From the NCBI RefSeq assembly GCF_011398355.1, contig NZ_AP021889.1:930001-994000 (forward strand): a DNA stretch of 64,000 nt, read 5' to 3'. Under the pieces are notes generated by a model that was not told the origin of the DNA, did no database searches, and saw only the letters and a list, made by a program, of their open reading frames with translations. The translations under genes and the position numbers were made by a program. The DNA comes from Thiosulfatimonas sediminis (GTDB lineage Bacteria > Pseudomonadota > Gammaproteobacteria > Thiomicrospirales > Thiomicrospiraceae). Below are positions 1-7,771 of this stretch, piece by piece; positions within the stretch are counted from its first letter, which is position 1; every line of letters begins with the position of its first letter.

Positions 1-723
1 TTTGTTGGCAAGGTCGTAGTGGATTTGCGAATCGGAATCGGTCACCGCTTGTTTGAACTTTTTGAGAATCAATTTCGGATCATCACCCAGCGCGATAAAG
101 TTATTTTTGTTTTCATCGGACTTAGACATTTTTGATAGTGGGTCTTGCAGGCTCATAATTCGACCGCCTGAGGTTGTCGGTGGAATGAACGGTTCCGGCA
201 CAGTGAAAATATCGCGTTGGTATTTGCTATTAAAGCGCATGGCTAAATCACGGGTTAATTCTAAATGCTGTTTTTGGTCCGCGCCGACGGGCACCATCGC
301 CGTTTGGTACAGCAAAATATCTGCCGCCATCAAGACGGGATAATCAAATAGCCCGACATTGATGTTGGCCGAGTGTTTCGCCGATTTATCTTTAAACTGC
401 GTCATGCGATTAAGTTCGCCCATGTAGGTCGAGCAGTTTAAAATCCATGCTAGTTCGGAATGTTCTGGTACATGTGATTGGATAAAAACAGTGCTTTTGT
501 CCGGATTAATGCCAGAGGCGAGATACCAAGCAACAAAATCTAAACTGCGATTGCGCAGCTCTTCGGGATTTTGTTCAACTGTGATGGCGTGCATATTGAC
601 GAGCGAAAAAAGACAATTGTAATCATCTTGCATGGTTACCCAATTTTTTATTGAGCCAATGTAGTTGCCAATCATCAGGTCGCCGGAGGGCTGAATGCCG
701 CTTAATAAGGTCGGTTTATGCAT
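1..723 (-). CDS. trpS: Tryptophanyl-tRNA synthetase, 3' end cut by window edge
   Basis: Charges tRNA-Trp with tryptophan in the cytoplasm. My translation from the ATG at 723 gives 241 residues and stays open to base 1, so about the last 90 residues of a typical ~335-residue enzyme lie outside the window. The start [14 protein letters not shown] is typical of TrpS. The class I HIGH-equivalent is GNYIG at residues 19-23, and KMSKS is at residues 198-202 (bases 118-132). The run [16 protein letters not shown] is also family-typical. The gene is monocistronic here and diverges from nothing close. Confidence 0.97.
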   Translation of the reverse strand, partial: MHKPTLLSGIQPSGDLMIGNYIGSIKNWVTMQDDYNCLFSLVNMHAITVEQNPEELRNRSLDFVAWYLASGINPDKSTVFIQSHVPEHSELAWILNCSTYMGELNRMTQFKDKSAKHSANINVGLFDYPVLMAADILLYQTAMVPVGADQKQHLELTRDLAMRFNSKYQRDIFTVPEPFIPPTTSGGRIMSLQDPLSKMSKSDENKNNFIALGDDPKLILKKFKQAVTDSDSQIHYDLANK

Positions 724-955
724 AATCTGTGTTCTCTAAATCCCTTAAAAGGTGCCGTTTACATCGTTGATTTATCAGTAGCAGGTTGAAATTTGCGCGT
801 ATTTTCGCATTTTTAAGCATGAATCGCTAGGGTGGCACGGAATAAGTCCGCATCGCCTAGTGAGGTGAATTATTGTGCTGGTTAGAAGGTTTGTTTACGC
901 AATGTTTCAAATGGAAAAATATTCTGGGATTTCTCGTTCTGTCTCTCATTCATCT

Positions 956-1408
956 TTAAAAGACCCATGGAAGGAGTTTTTTGGTATGGGTTTGGTAGAT
1001 TCGATAGTCGCTTACTTGCCGGCAGATTAAAGTCTCTTCGTAATGCAGCTTTAAAAGCAGTGTCGCGAATAAGGCAAAATAAAGCCAAGCGCTCGTAAGT
1101 TGGCCATCAAGTAGTGGCAGAGGCAAACAGAAAAGTAAAATGGCGGCATACATCGGATGACGGATAAACCTGTAGGGTCCAGTGGTGACGACGGCCAAGT
1201 GTGGCAGTGGGTCTGGCACGATATTAAAGTGACCGAGATGCATTGTCTTTAGAGCCCATAGCCCAAGCAGTGTACCAGCGGCATAAAAAAACAGGCTCCA
1301 AATTGGCCAGTTAGCCGGAAAAGCAAACACAGCTAAAGCGCCGATTAGGCCAAATTGGCCACTGACTAAACTGTAAGAGTAAATTGGGTGTTTGAGTTTT
1401 TGGTGCAT
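956..1408 (-). CDS. Small membrane methyltransferase, isoprenylcysteine carboxyl methyltransferase (ICMT/PEMT) family
   Basis: 150-residue hydrophobic protein with about four membrane segments. The signature GPYRFIRHPMY at residues 77-87, preceded by VPDPLPHLAVVTT, is the SAM-binding/catalytic region typical of bacterial ICMT- and phospholipid-methyltransferase-like proteins. Substrate unknown; bacterial members methylate diverse lipid or small substrates and most are uncharacterised. The ATG at 1408 has only a weak ribosome site. It lies alone between trpS and pcnB, so context gives no clue. Confidence 0.8.
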   Translation of the reverse strand: MHQKLKHPIYSYSLVSGQFGLIGALAVFAFPANWPIWSLFFYAAGTLLGLWALKTMHLGHFNIVPDPLPHLAVVTTGPYRFIRHPMYAAILLFCLPLPLLDGQLTSAWLYFALFATLLLKLHYEETLICRQVSDYRIYQTHTKKLLPWVF

Positions 1409-1611
1409 ACTGATTTGTCCCGTTTAAAGCGAAAGTTGGTGGCTTTGATTGCAGTCTTAGCAAAAGGCGTTAAAATGAGGAAAATTTAGTTCAAGGGTTG
1501 CGAATAGTTTCTGTAAGATTCGTAAACGCCTTTTAGCATTGGCTGCACCGTTTGTTTTATTGGCAGTGGTGTCAAGTCCTTAGCAGTATATGGTAGTTAA
1601 CAACAAAATCT

Positions 1612-3057
1612 ATGCACAGTTTTATCCGAAAAATAAGCGCCTTTTTTTCCAGCCCTAAGCCCGTGACAGCTGAGGATCATCAACCACCCTTCGTTTTAAG
1701 TCGAGACGACCACAATATTTCCCGCGATGACATTGATCGTGCCGCTTTGGATGTTCTTTATCCGTTGAAGCGCGCCGGCTATGATGCCTATCTTGTCGGT
1801 GGTTGTGTGCGCGATTTACTCTTAGGGCTTGAGCCGAAAGATTTTGACGTTGTCACCAATGCCGAGCCTGAACAAGTTAAGCAGGTATTCCAGCGACGCT
1901 GCCAATTAATTGGGCGACGCTTTCGTTTAGCGCACGTTCGTTTTGGTCGTAATATTATTGAAGTAGCTACCTTCCGAGGTCATGATCAAACGGCACCGCA
2001 AGCGCGTGGTCGATTTTTCGGTCGCAAAAAATTTGCGCAAACGCGCGAAGTTGATGAGAGTGGACGTCTTCTGCAAGACAATATTTACGGCAGCATTGAA
2101 GAGGACGTCTGGCGTCGTGATTTTACGGTAAACGCACTCTATTACAGCGTGAAAGATTATTCGATTCTTGATTACACTCATCAGGGAATTGAAGACATTG
2201 AAAAAGGTCTGATACGTCTGATTGGTGATCCGCAAACGCGTTATCGAGAAGATCCTGTACGGATGATTCGCGCTGTACGTTTTGCAGCAAAATTAGGCTT
2301 TAGAATTGAGAAGCAATCGGAAGCACCAATACGTGAACTCGCGCCTTTGCTGAGCGATGTCTCTAATGCCCGAATGTTTGAAGAAGTGCTTAAACTTTTC
2401 CATAGCGGTGTTGCGGTCCAGGTTTTTGAAAAATTACGTCATTACGGACTTTTTGAGCATCTGTTCCCGCAAACTGAAAAAGTGCTAGAGCAAGAAAGTG
2501 AAGGCTTTCCGAGGATGTTGGTCATTGAGGCATTGAAAAGCACTGACGAGCGTATTCGTTCAGGTAAAAGTGTGAATCCGGCGTTTTTGTTTTCCGCTTT
2601 GCTTTGGGAGCCAATGCAGCAACGTAAGCAAGCGTTGATGGATCAAGGTGAAGTGCATCAAAATGCGTTGTTTGCTGCCGCGAATGAAGTGATCGAGCAA
2701 CAGATTAAACAGACAGCGATACCTAAACGCTTCACTGCCCAAATTCGCGAGATTTGGAGTTTGCAATATCGTCTGCCAAAGCGTCATGGTGACAAGGCGC
2801 AAGAGTTGTTAGAGCATCCGCGTTTTCGTGCGGCTTACGATTTTCTTGGGATTCGCGTTGCCGCCGGAGAGACGGCCGAGCAGCATCTTTTTGACTGGTG
2901 GACGGAATATCAAGAAAAAACCCCGGTTGAACGTGTCGCTTTTGCCTCAGATTTAAAGCCACAGCATAAGCGCAAACGTCGTCCACCGCGTCGTAACCGT
3001 AATTTCTTCCGTAAACGTAGCCAAAATGGCGAAAGTTCAGCGCCTAAAGATTCGTGA
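1612..3057 (+). CDS. pcnB: Poly(A) polymerase I
   Basis: Adds poly(A) tails to RNA 3' ends, promoting decay. 481 residues. The nucleotidyltransferase motif LVGGCVRDLLLG is at residues 61-72, with the catalytic pair D77/D79 in KDFDV. RRFRLAHVRFG and EVATFRGH follow, as in E. coli PcnB rather than CCA-adding enzymes. The C-terminus is very basic (HKRKRRPPRRNR), as expected for the RNA-binding tail. The ATG at 1612 has no clear Shine-Dalgarno sequence. The stop overlaps the folK start (GTGA), the usual pcnB-folK pairing. Confidence 0.95.
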   Translation: MHSFIRKISAFFSSPKPVTAEDHQPPFVLSRDDHNISRDDIDRAALDVLYPLKRAGYDAYLVGGCVRDLLLGLEPKDFDVVTNAEPEQVKQVFQRRCQLIGRRFRLAHVRFGRNIIEVATFRGHDQTAPQARGRFFGRKKFAQTREVDESGRLLQDNIYGSIEEDVWRRDFTVNALYYSVKDYSILDYTHQGIEDIEKGLIRLIGDPQTRYREDPVRMIRAVRFAAKLGFRIEKQSEAPIRELAPLLSDVSNARMFEEVLKLFHSGVAVQVFEKLRHYGLFEHLFPQTEKVLEQESEGFPRMLVIEALKSTDERIRSGKSVNPAFLFSALLWEPMQQRKQALMDQGEVHQNALFAAANEVIEQQIKQTAIPKRFTAQIREIWSLQYRLPKRHGDKAQELLEHPRFRAAYDFLGIRVAAGETAEQHLFDWWTEYQEKTPVERVAFASDLKPQHKRKRRPPRRNRNFFRKRSQNGESSAPKDS

Positions 3058-3545
3058 AAATTCATACCGCCTATCTTGGGTTGGGGGCGAATCTTGATGC
3101 CCCTGTTCAACAAATTAAAGAGGCTTTGAGGCTGCTGCAAGCGCAGCCGGAAGTGCATTCGTTGGTTTCTTCTCAACTCTACGCTTCCAAGCCTTTAGGG
3201 CCGCAAGACCAGCCGGATTACGTGAATGCGGTTTGTCGCTTAGAGGTTTCGCTTGAGCCCTTGGCGTTGTTGGCGTTGTGTCAAAATATTGAAATGCAGT
3301 TGGGGCGAGTTAGAAAACGTCATTGGGGCGAGCGCACGATGGATGTGGATATTTTGCTGTATGACGCAATCTCTTTACACAGCGAAACTCTAACGATTCC
3401 CCATGCACAGATGCATCTGCGCGATTTTGTGCTCGTTCCACTGGCAGAAATCGCTCCAGCGATCGACATACCCGGGTTAGGGACGATAGATACCCTATTA
3501 AAAAACTTGCAGCAGAGTTTTTTGCTCCCGCTTGCGGTTGAATAA
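3054..3545 (+). CDS. folK: 2-amino-4-hydroxy-6-hydroxymethyldihydropteridine pyrophosphokinase
   Basis: Transfers pyrophosphate from ATP to hydroxymethyl-dihydropterin in folate synthesis. 163 residues, normal length. YLGLGANL near the N-terminus and the signature HWGERTMDVDILLYD, which carries the two metal-binding aspartates, are clear. GTG start at 3054, overlapping the pcnB stop by four bases, so it is translationally coupled. Confidence 0.95.
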   Translation: MKIHTAYLGLGANLDAPVQQIKEALRLLQAQPEVHSLVSSQLYASKPLGPQDQPDYVNAVCRLEVSLEPLALLALCQNIEMQLGRVRKRHWGERTMDVDILLYDAISLHSETLTIPHAQMHLRDFVLVPLAEIAPAIDIPGLGTIDTLLKNLQQSFLLPLAVE

Positions 3546-3691
3546 AACCAACTGCGGGCGCTTCTCTCAGTTCAAATATCCCTTCATTTAGGTTACATTA
3601 TGCGCTTCTTGTCACGCTTTCAAGCGAGTCACGAGGCGGCTTCTTAAAAGTAAGATTACGTAAATTGCCGCTGATATTTTAGGAAAACACC

Positions 3692-4498
3692 ATGCGTAAA
3701 CGTTTATCAAACCTACAAAAAACCCTTGCGGATGGCGAGGCTTTAGCTTGTCTAACGGCATATGATGCCTCGCAAGCCTATTGGGCGGCGCAATCTGGTG
3801 TTGATGTTTTGTTGGTAGGCGATTCACTTGGGATGGTGGTGCAAGGACACTCAACTACCTTGCCAGTGAGCTTAGATAATATGGTGTACCACACGCAGTT
3901 GGTTCAGCGCGGTAACGCACAAGCGCAGCACCCAGCTTATTGTATTGCTGATTTACCATTTATGAGCGATGCCACGATTGAGAGCGCCTTGCAAGCCGCC
4001 GGCCGTTTGATGAAAGAGGGCGGCGCGAATATGGTTAAACTTGAGGGGGCGCAACGTGTGGTGCCGATTATCCGAGCCTTGGCTCAGTTAGGTGTTCCGG
4101 TATGTGGGCATCTAGGCTTATTGCCACAGTCTGTGGAAAAACACGGTTATAAGGTGCAGGGAAAGGATGCTGTTTCGGCGCAGGCCTTGTTTGATGCGGC
4201 ATTGGCTTTGCAAGAGGCCGGTGCGGATATGTTGGTGTTGGAATGTGTGCCGGCTGGACTGGCACAAAAAATTACCGCAGCCTTATCCATTCCCGTTATT
4301 GGCATCGGTTCTGGTGTGCATACATCCGGACAAGTTTTGGTTTTACACGATATTTTGGGTGTGACTTTGGGTAAGGCGCCGAAGTTTAGTAAAAATTTTA
4401 TGTTTGGTCAGGGGTCTATTCAGGCGGCAATCGGCGCTTATGTTGCGCAAGTGAAAGCGCGTACTTTTCCTGATTCATCGCATTTGGTAGCGGAATAA
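3692..4498 (+). CDS. panB: 3-methyl-2-oxobutanoate hydroxymethyltransferase
   Basis: First committed step of pantothenate synthesis: transfers a hydroxymethyl group from methylene-tetrahydrofolate to 2-oxoisovalerate. 268 residues. [14 protein letters not shown] carries a metal-binding aspartate; DLPFMS, VKLEGA and PVIGIGSG are the other conserved blocks. The ATG at 3692 is preceded by an AGGAAAA ribosome site. panC follows 14-23 bases downstream. Confidence 0.96.
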   Translation: MRKRLSNLQKTLADGEALACLTAYDASQAYWAAQSGVDVLLVGDSLGMVVQGHSTTLPVSLDNMVYHTQLVQRGNAQAQHPAYCIADLPFMSDATIESALQAAGRLMKEGGANMVKLEGAQRVVPIIRALAQLGVPVCGHLGLLPQSVEKHGYKVQGKDAVSAQALFDAALALQEAGADMLVLECVPAGLAQKITAALSIPVIGIGSGVHTSGQVLVLHDILGVTLGKAPKFSKNFMFGQGSIQAAIGAYVAQVKARTFPDSSHLVAE

Positions 4499-4521
4499 TT
4501 TAACGGTATTGGGTGTTAAAA

Positions 4522-5370
4522 ATGCAAGTCATTGAAACGATTAGTAAATTGCGTTTAGTGGTGCAAGGTTGGAAGCGCCAAGGGTTAACGGTGGCATTTG
4601 TGCCTACGATGGGGAACTTACATCAAGGGCACCTAAGTTTGGTGGATGTTGCCAAGCAAAAAGCCGATAAGGTTGTCTGCAGTGTGTTTGTTAATCCACT
4701 GCAGTTTGGTCCTGATGAAGATTTTGACCGCTATCCACGAACCTTTGAAGCGGATAAAAAGTTGCTCAGTGAGCAGGGGGCGGATTTGCTGTTTTTCCCG
4801 AGTGTACAGGAAGTTTATCCGCATGGTACGGCACAACAGACCTTAGTTAAAGTGTTGGCCAGTTTAACTGAAAACCTAGAAGGTGCTGTCCGTCCAGGGC
4901 ATTTTGACGGTGTCAGTACGGTGGTGCTGAAGTTGTTTAATATGGTACAACCAGATTGTGCTGTTTTTGGGCAGAAAGATTATCAGCAATTGCGCGTGAT
5001 AAAGATGATGGTCGAGGATTTATCTTTGCCGATCAAAATCATTGCAGCGCCGATTGCTCGTGATAAAAATGGTTTGGCACTGAGTTCGCGTAACCAGTAT
5101 TTGAGCGCTGAACAGCGTCAGATTGCGCCTAAATTACAGGTCGTTTTACAAGACATTGCCGCCGCTTTGCAGTCGGGTAATCGCGATTTTTTCGCTCTCT
5201 GTGAAGTTGCTCAGCAGCGTTTGTTAAGGGAAGGTTTTGATCAGGTTGACTATATCGAGATTTGTCAGCCAAAAACCTTACAAAAATCGACTGATTTCGA
5301 TCAAGAGTTTGTCATTTTAGGCGTTGCCCGGCTTGGAACAACCCGCTTGCTGGATAATATTCTGATATAA
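4522..5370 (+). CDS. panC: Pantothenate synthetase (pantoate-beta-alanine ligase)
   Basis: Joins pantoate and beta-alanine with ATP. The Rossmann-like HIGH motif is QGHLSLV after VAFVPTMGNLH, and the KMSKS-equivalent region is ALSSRNQYLS. A GTG at 4513 would add three residues; I prefer the ATG at 4522 because family members begin MQxIxTIxxLR (282 residues here). No strong Shine-Dalgarno sequence is visible for either. Probably cotranscribed with panB. Confidence 0.95.
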   Translation: MQVIETISKLRLVVQGWKRQGLTVAFVPTMGNLHQGHLSLVDVAKQKADKVVCSVFVNPLQFGPDEDFDRYPRTFEADKKLLSEQGADLLFFPSVQEVYPHGTAQQTLVKVLASLTENLEGAVRPGHFDGVSTVVLKLFNMVQPDCAVFGQKDYQQLRVIKMMVEDLSLPIKIIAAPIARDKNGLALSSRNQYLSAEQRQIAPKLQVVLQDIAAALQSGNRDFFALCEVAQQRLLREGFDQVDYIEICQPKTLQKSTDFDQEFVILGVARLGTTRLLDNILI

Positions 5371-5436
5371 GATAAGTGCGTTAAACATGGCTTTTATGCC
5401 TTTTTTGCACATCTGTGTCTTAAGCAAAGGTTTCTT

Positions 5437-6222
5437 ATGAGTTACTCCACCCTTATTGGTCTACTCGCTGGCATCATCATTGTGCTGATCGCTATGGCGA
5501 TGGGTGAGGGGGTTTCGCTTGGGGTTTTTTTCAACGTTCCCGGTATTATGATTGTGGTTGGCGGTACGGCTGCCGCCACGATGATTCGCTATTCTTTAGC
5601 AGATTCATTAAGTGCCATTGGGATGTCTTTTCACGCTCTGAAGTTGAATAAAGAAACAACGGATTTAAATGAGCTGGTTGATATTACCGAAGAATTGATT
5701 CGTTTGTCGCGCGCTAAAGGCGTATTGGCGATGGAGGAGTTTGAGGTAGGTAATCGTTTTTATCAAAATGGTGTGCGAATGTTGGTGGATGGTTATTCCC
5801 CAGAGTTAGTTGCGCAGAGTTTGCGTGAGCAAACGAATTTGCTGAATGATAAAGCGGAAACGAGTGCTGGCGTGTTTCGTTCAATTGGTGAAGCCGCTCC
5901 GGCGTTTGGCATGATTGGCACTCTAGTGGGCTTAGTGCAGATGCTTTCTAACCTAAGTGATCCTTCGGCGATTGGCCCCGCGATGGCCGTGGCGATGTTG
6001 ACGACTCTGTATGGCGCAATGATTGCCAACTTATTTGCACTACCCGTGGCGGATAAGATTGCGTCTTGGACTAAAAATGAAACTTATCGACAAGCGATGA
6101 TTATTGAAGCGGTTGATTCGATTGCCAGAGGCCATAATCCCGCGGTTATGCGGGATTTATTGGCGCCTTATTTACAGGGTACCGCTAAATCTAAACAGCA
6201 GGATAAAGGTGATGAGCAGTAA
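5437..6222 (+). CDS. pomA: Flagellar stator subunit, MotA/PomA type
   Basis: Forms the ion channel of the flagellar motor with MotB/PomB in the inner membrane. 261 residues. Two N-terminal membrane segments (LIGLLAGIIIVLIAMAMG, then VPGIMIVVGGTAAATMI), a cytoplasmic loop, and two C-terminal segments with the family block APAFGMIGTLVGLVQML. Length and sequence resemble sodium-driven PomA more than E. coli MotA (about 295 residues). It overlaps the next gene by 11 bases. It sits inside the pantothenate genes. Confidence 0.93.
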   Translation: MSYSTLIGLLAGIIIVLIAMAMGEGVSLGVFFNVPGIMIVVGGTAAATMIRYSLADSLSAIGMSFHALKLNKETTDLNELVDITEELIRLSRAKGVLAMEEFEVGNRFYQNGVRMLVDGYSPELVAQSLREQTNLLNDKAETSAGVFRSIGEAAPAFGMIGTLVGLVQMLSNLSDPSAIGPAMAVAMLTTLYGAMIANLFALPVADKIASWTKNETYRQAMIIEAVDSIARGHNPAVMRDLLAPYLQGTAKSKQQDKGDEQ

Positions 6223-6967
6223 GCCATCAGGGAGTCCTGCATGGATGGCAACCTTTGCCGATTTAATGTCGTTATTGATGGCACTGTTTGTTTTGTTGTT
6301 TGCTATGTCATCGGTTGATATTGTGAAGTACAAGGCGGTAGTTGAATCTTTTAACGAAACCCTAGGTAATGGCGATGAGTTAACGCCAGAGCAAACCTCT
6401 TTTTTTCAGTCAGTACAGCAGGGCATTGATGCGCAAACGCCTGTGATTGAAAACCCACAAACGGATGAGGTGGACAAATCGACCAGAGAAATGCAGAGCT
6501 TGTATAAACAGTTACAGAGCAGTTTCTCATTATTAGGAGAGCAGGCGGTTAAGATTGAGTTTGCTGAGCAGAGTAATCAAATTAAGTTGGTTTTTCCTGA
6601 GCAGATTGCATTTGATGCTGGGCGTGCTGAGTTAAAACCGCATTTTGTGGTGCTTTTGCGCAAGCTGGCCGATTTAAAAAAACAGCCATTGTTGGTCAAA
6701 GTGGTTGGGCATACTGATAGCCGCTCGATAACTGGCGGTCGTTTTCTGAATAATTGGGAGTTATCCAGTGCCAGGGCGTCTTCGGTGGTTGCCCAGCTGG
6801 TTAAAGACGAATGTGTGCGTCCTGAACAGGTTCAAGCAATTGGCGTTGCCGACACTCAGCCGATTGATAAAAGTCAGACCGAGCAGGCTTTTGCCAAAAA
6901 TCGCCGTGTAGAAATTTTGCTGTTATCTATGGGCGAGCAAAATGAAAAAATGGCGATGCAACATTAA
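6212..6967 (+). CDS. pomB: Flagellar stator subunit, MotB/PomB type
   Basis: Anchors the stator to peptidoglycan and carries the ion-binding site. From the ATG at 6212 (AAAGG at 6205-6209 upstream) it is 251 residues; a longer open frame from 6104 only reads through pomA. The single membrane helix WMATFADLMSLLMALFVLLF contains the ion-binding aspartate D17. FADLMSLLM and the following Ser-rich turn are PomB-like, suggesting sodium coupling (inference). The C-terminal OmpA domain has VVGHTDSR and WELSSARA. Translationally coupled to pomA. Confidence 0.93.
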   Translation: MSSKPSGSPAWMATFADLMSLLMALFVLLFAMSSVDIVKYKAVVESFNETLGNGDELTPEQTSFFQSVQQGIDAQTPVIENPQTDEVDKSTREMQSLYKQLQSSFSLLGEQAVKIEFAEQSNQIKLVFPEQIAFDAGRAELKPHFVVLLRKLADLKKQPLLVKVVGHTDSRSITGGRFLNNWELSSARASSVVAQLVKDECVRPEQVQAIGVADTQPIDKSQTEQAFAKNRRVEILLLSMGEQNEKMAMQH

Positions 6968-7030
6968 ACGCATTTGCTGTTATTCGGTGTCTTACTAAAT
7001 TCATTGGAGTGGCTTGAGTGCTCACCTAGC

Positions 7031-7067
7031 AAAAAGCAGCATCCGATAAATCAGAATGCTGCTTTTT
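7031..7067. terminator. Bidirectional intrinsic terminator between pomB and panD
   Basis: A perfect 12-bp inverted repeat, aaaaagcagcat (7031-7042) and atgctgcttttt (7056-7067), has an A-run on one side and a T-run on the other. It lies between two convergent genes, so it can end transcription from both. Confidence 0.85.
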
Positions 7068-7110
7068 GTTTGGATAATTGAGCTGAACTGAAATTGGAAT
7101 AATTTACTTT

Positions 7111-7506
7111 TTAGCTAGCGATATCCATTTTTTGAACTGCAATGGTATTTTTAGTGTGCGATATTTTATTGCTATGCTCTTCAAAATACACCATTTTGGG
7201 TTTGAAGTTTTCCGCTTCCTTTTCGGACATAGCGATATAGGTCGCAATAATCAATACATCACCGGGCGAGGCTTTGTGAGCCGCTGCGCCATTCACCGAG
7301 ATAATTCCGCTGTTTTCTTCACCTCGAATTGCATAAGTGGTAAAGCGCTCACCGTTATTGACGTTATAAATTTGAATTTGTTCGTATTCTCGAATCTCAG
7401 CGACATCCATTAAAGTGCCGTCAATGGCGCAAGAGCCTTCATAATCGACTTCTGCGTGAGTCGTTTTGACACGGTGCAGCTTAGATTTTAATAAAGTGAT
7501 TTGCAT
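7111..7506 (-). CDS. panD: Aspartate 1-decarboxylase proenzyme
   Basis: Makes beta-alanine from aspartate for PanC. The protein self-cleaves at Gly24-Ser25 in YEGSCAID, turning Ser25 into the pyruvoyl cofactor. The start [13 protein letters not shown] at 7506 matches the family; the open frame extends 21 codons further upstream without support. 131 residues, typical. It completes the panB-panC-panD set but is convergent with it, separated by the stator genes. Confidence 0.96.
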   Translation of the reverse strand: MQITLLKSKLHRVKTTHAEVDYEGSCAIDGTLMDVAEIREYEQIQIYNVNNGERFTTYAIRGEENSGIISVNGAAAHKASPGDVLIIATYIAMSEKEAENFKPKMVYFEEHSNKISHTKNTIAVQKMDIAS

Positions 7507-7715
7507 AGTTTTCTCGTCTTTCGCGAATCTATAGGAGGATTGTTTCGCTTTTGGCTGCGCAATCCGCAAATATAAGCCCGCTATTATACTGAATTTTTAA
7601 ATTTTGATAAATGCTTAGGTTTTCCGAGCGCCATTTTTACTGCCTAAACCTTCAGCAGCAATCTAACCCCTTGCCGGCGTTTCGATGTGTTCGAGTTAGA
7701 TAAAACGTGCTAAGC

Positions 7716-7749
7716 AAAAAGCGCCAAGCGGAAATCCGGTCTTGGCGCC
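7716..7749 (-). terminator. Intrinsic terminator of ppc
   Basis: Read on the minus strand, GGCGCCAAG and CTTGGCGC form a stem around a 12-base loop and are followed by a run of T. It lies 22 bases past the ppc stop. Confidence 0.85.
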
Positions 7750-7771
7750 TGATAACATGGAGCGAAATCGG

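Noticed and set aside
833-848. TGGCACGGAATAAGTC as a sigma-54 site
   Set aside because: The -24 side fits but the -12 side is GT without TTGC, and no gene follows on that strand within 700 bases.
882-1088. 68-codon minus-strand frame overlapping the ICMT-like gene
   Set aside because: Overlaps the better supported 956-1408 gene on the same strand in another frame; no domain.
5371-5436. Sigma-54 or sigma-28 promoter for pomAB
   Set aside because: GGC and TTGC blocks occur, but the spacing is 16 instead of 10 bases, and no GCCGATAA-like block is present.
6104-6211. N-terminal extension of the MotB/PomB frame
   Set aside because: Lies inside pomA, lacks a ribosome site and would bury the N-terminus expected next to the membrane helix.
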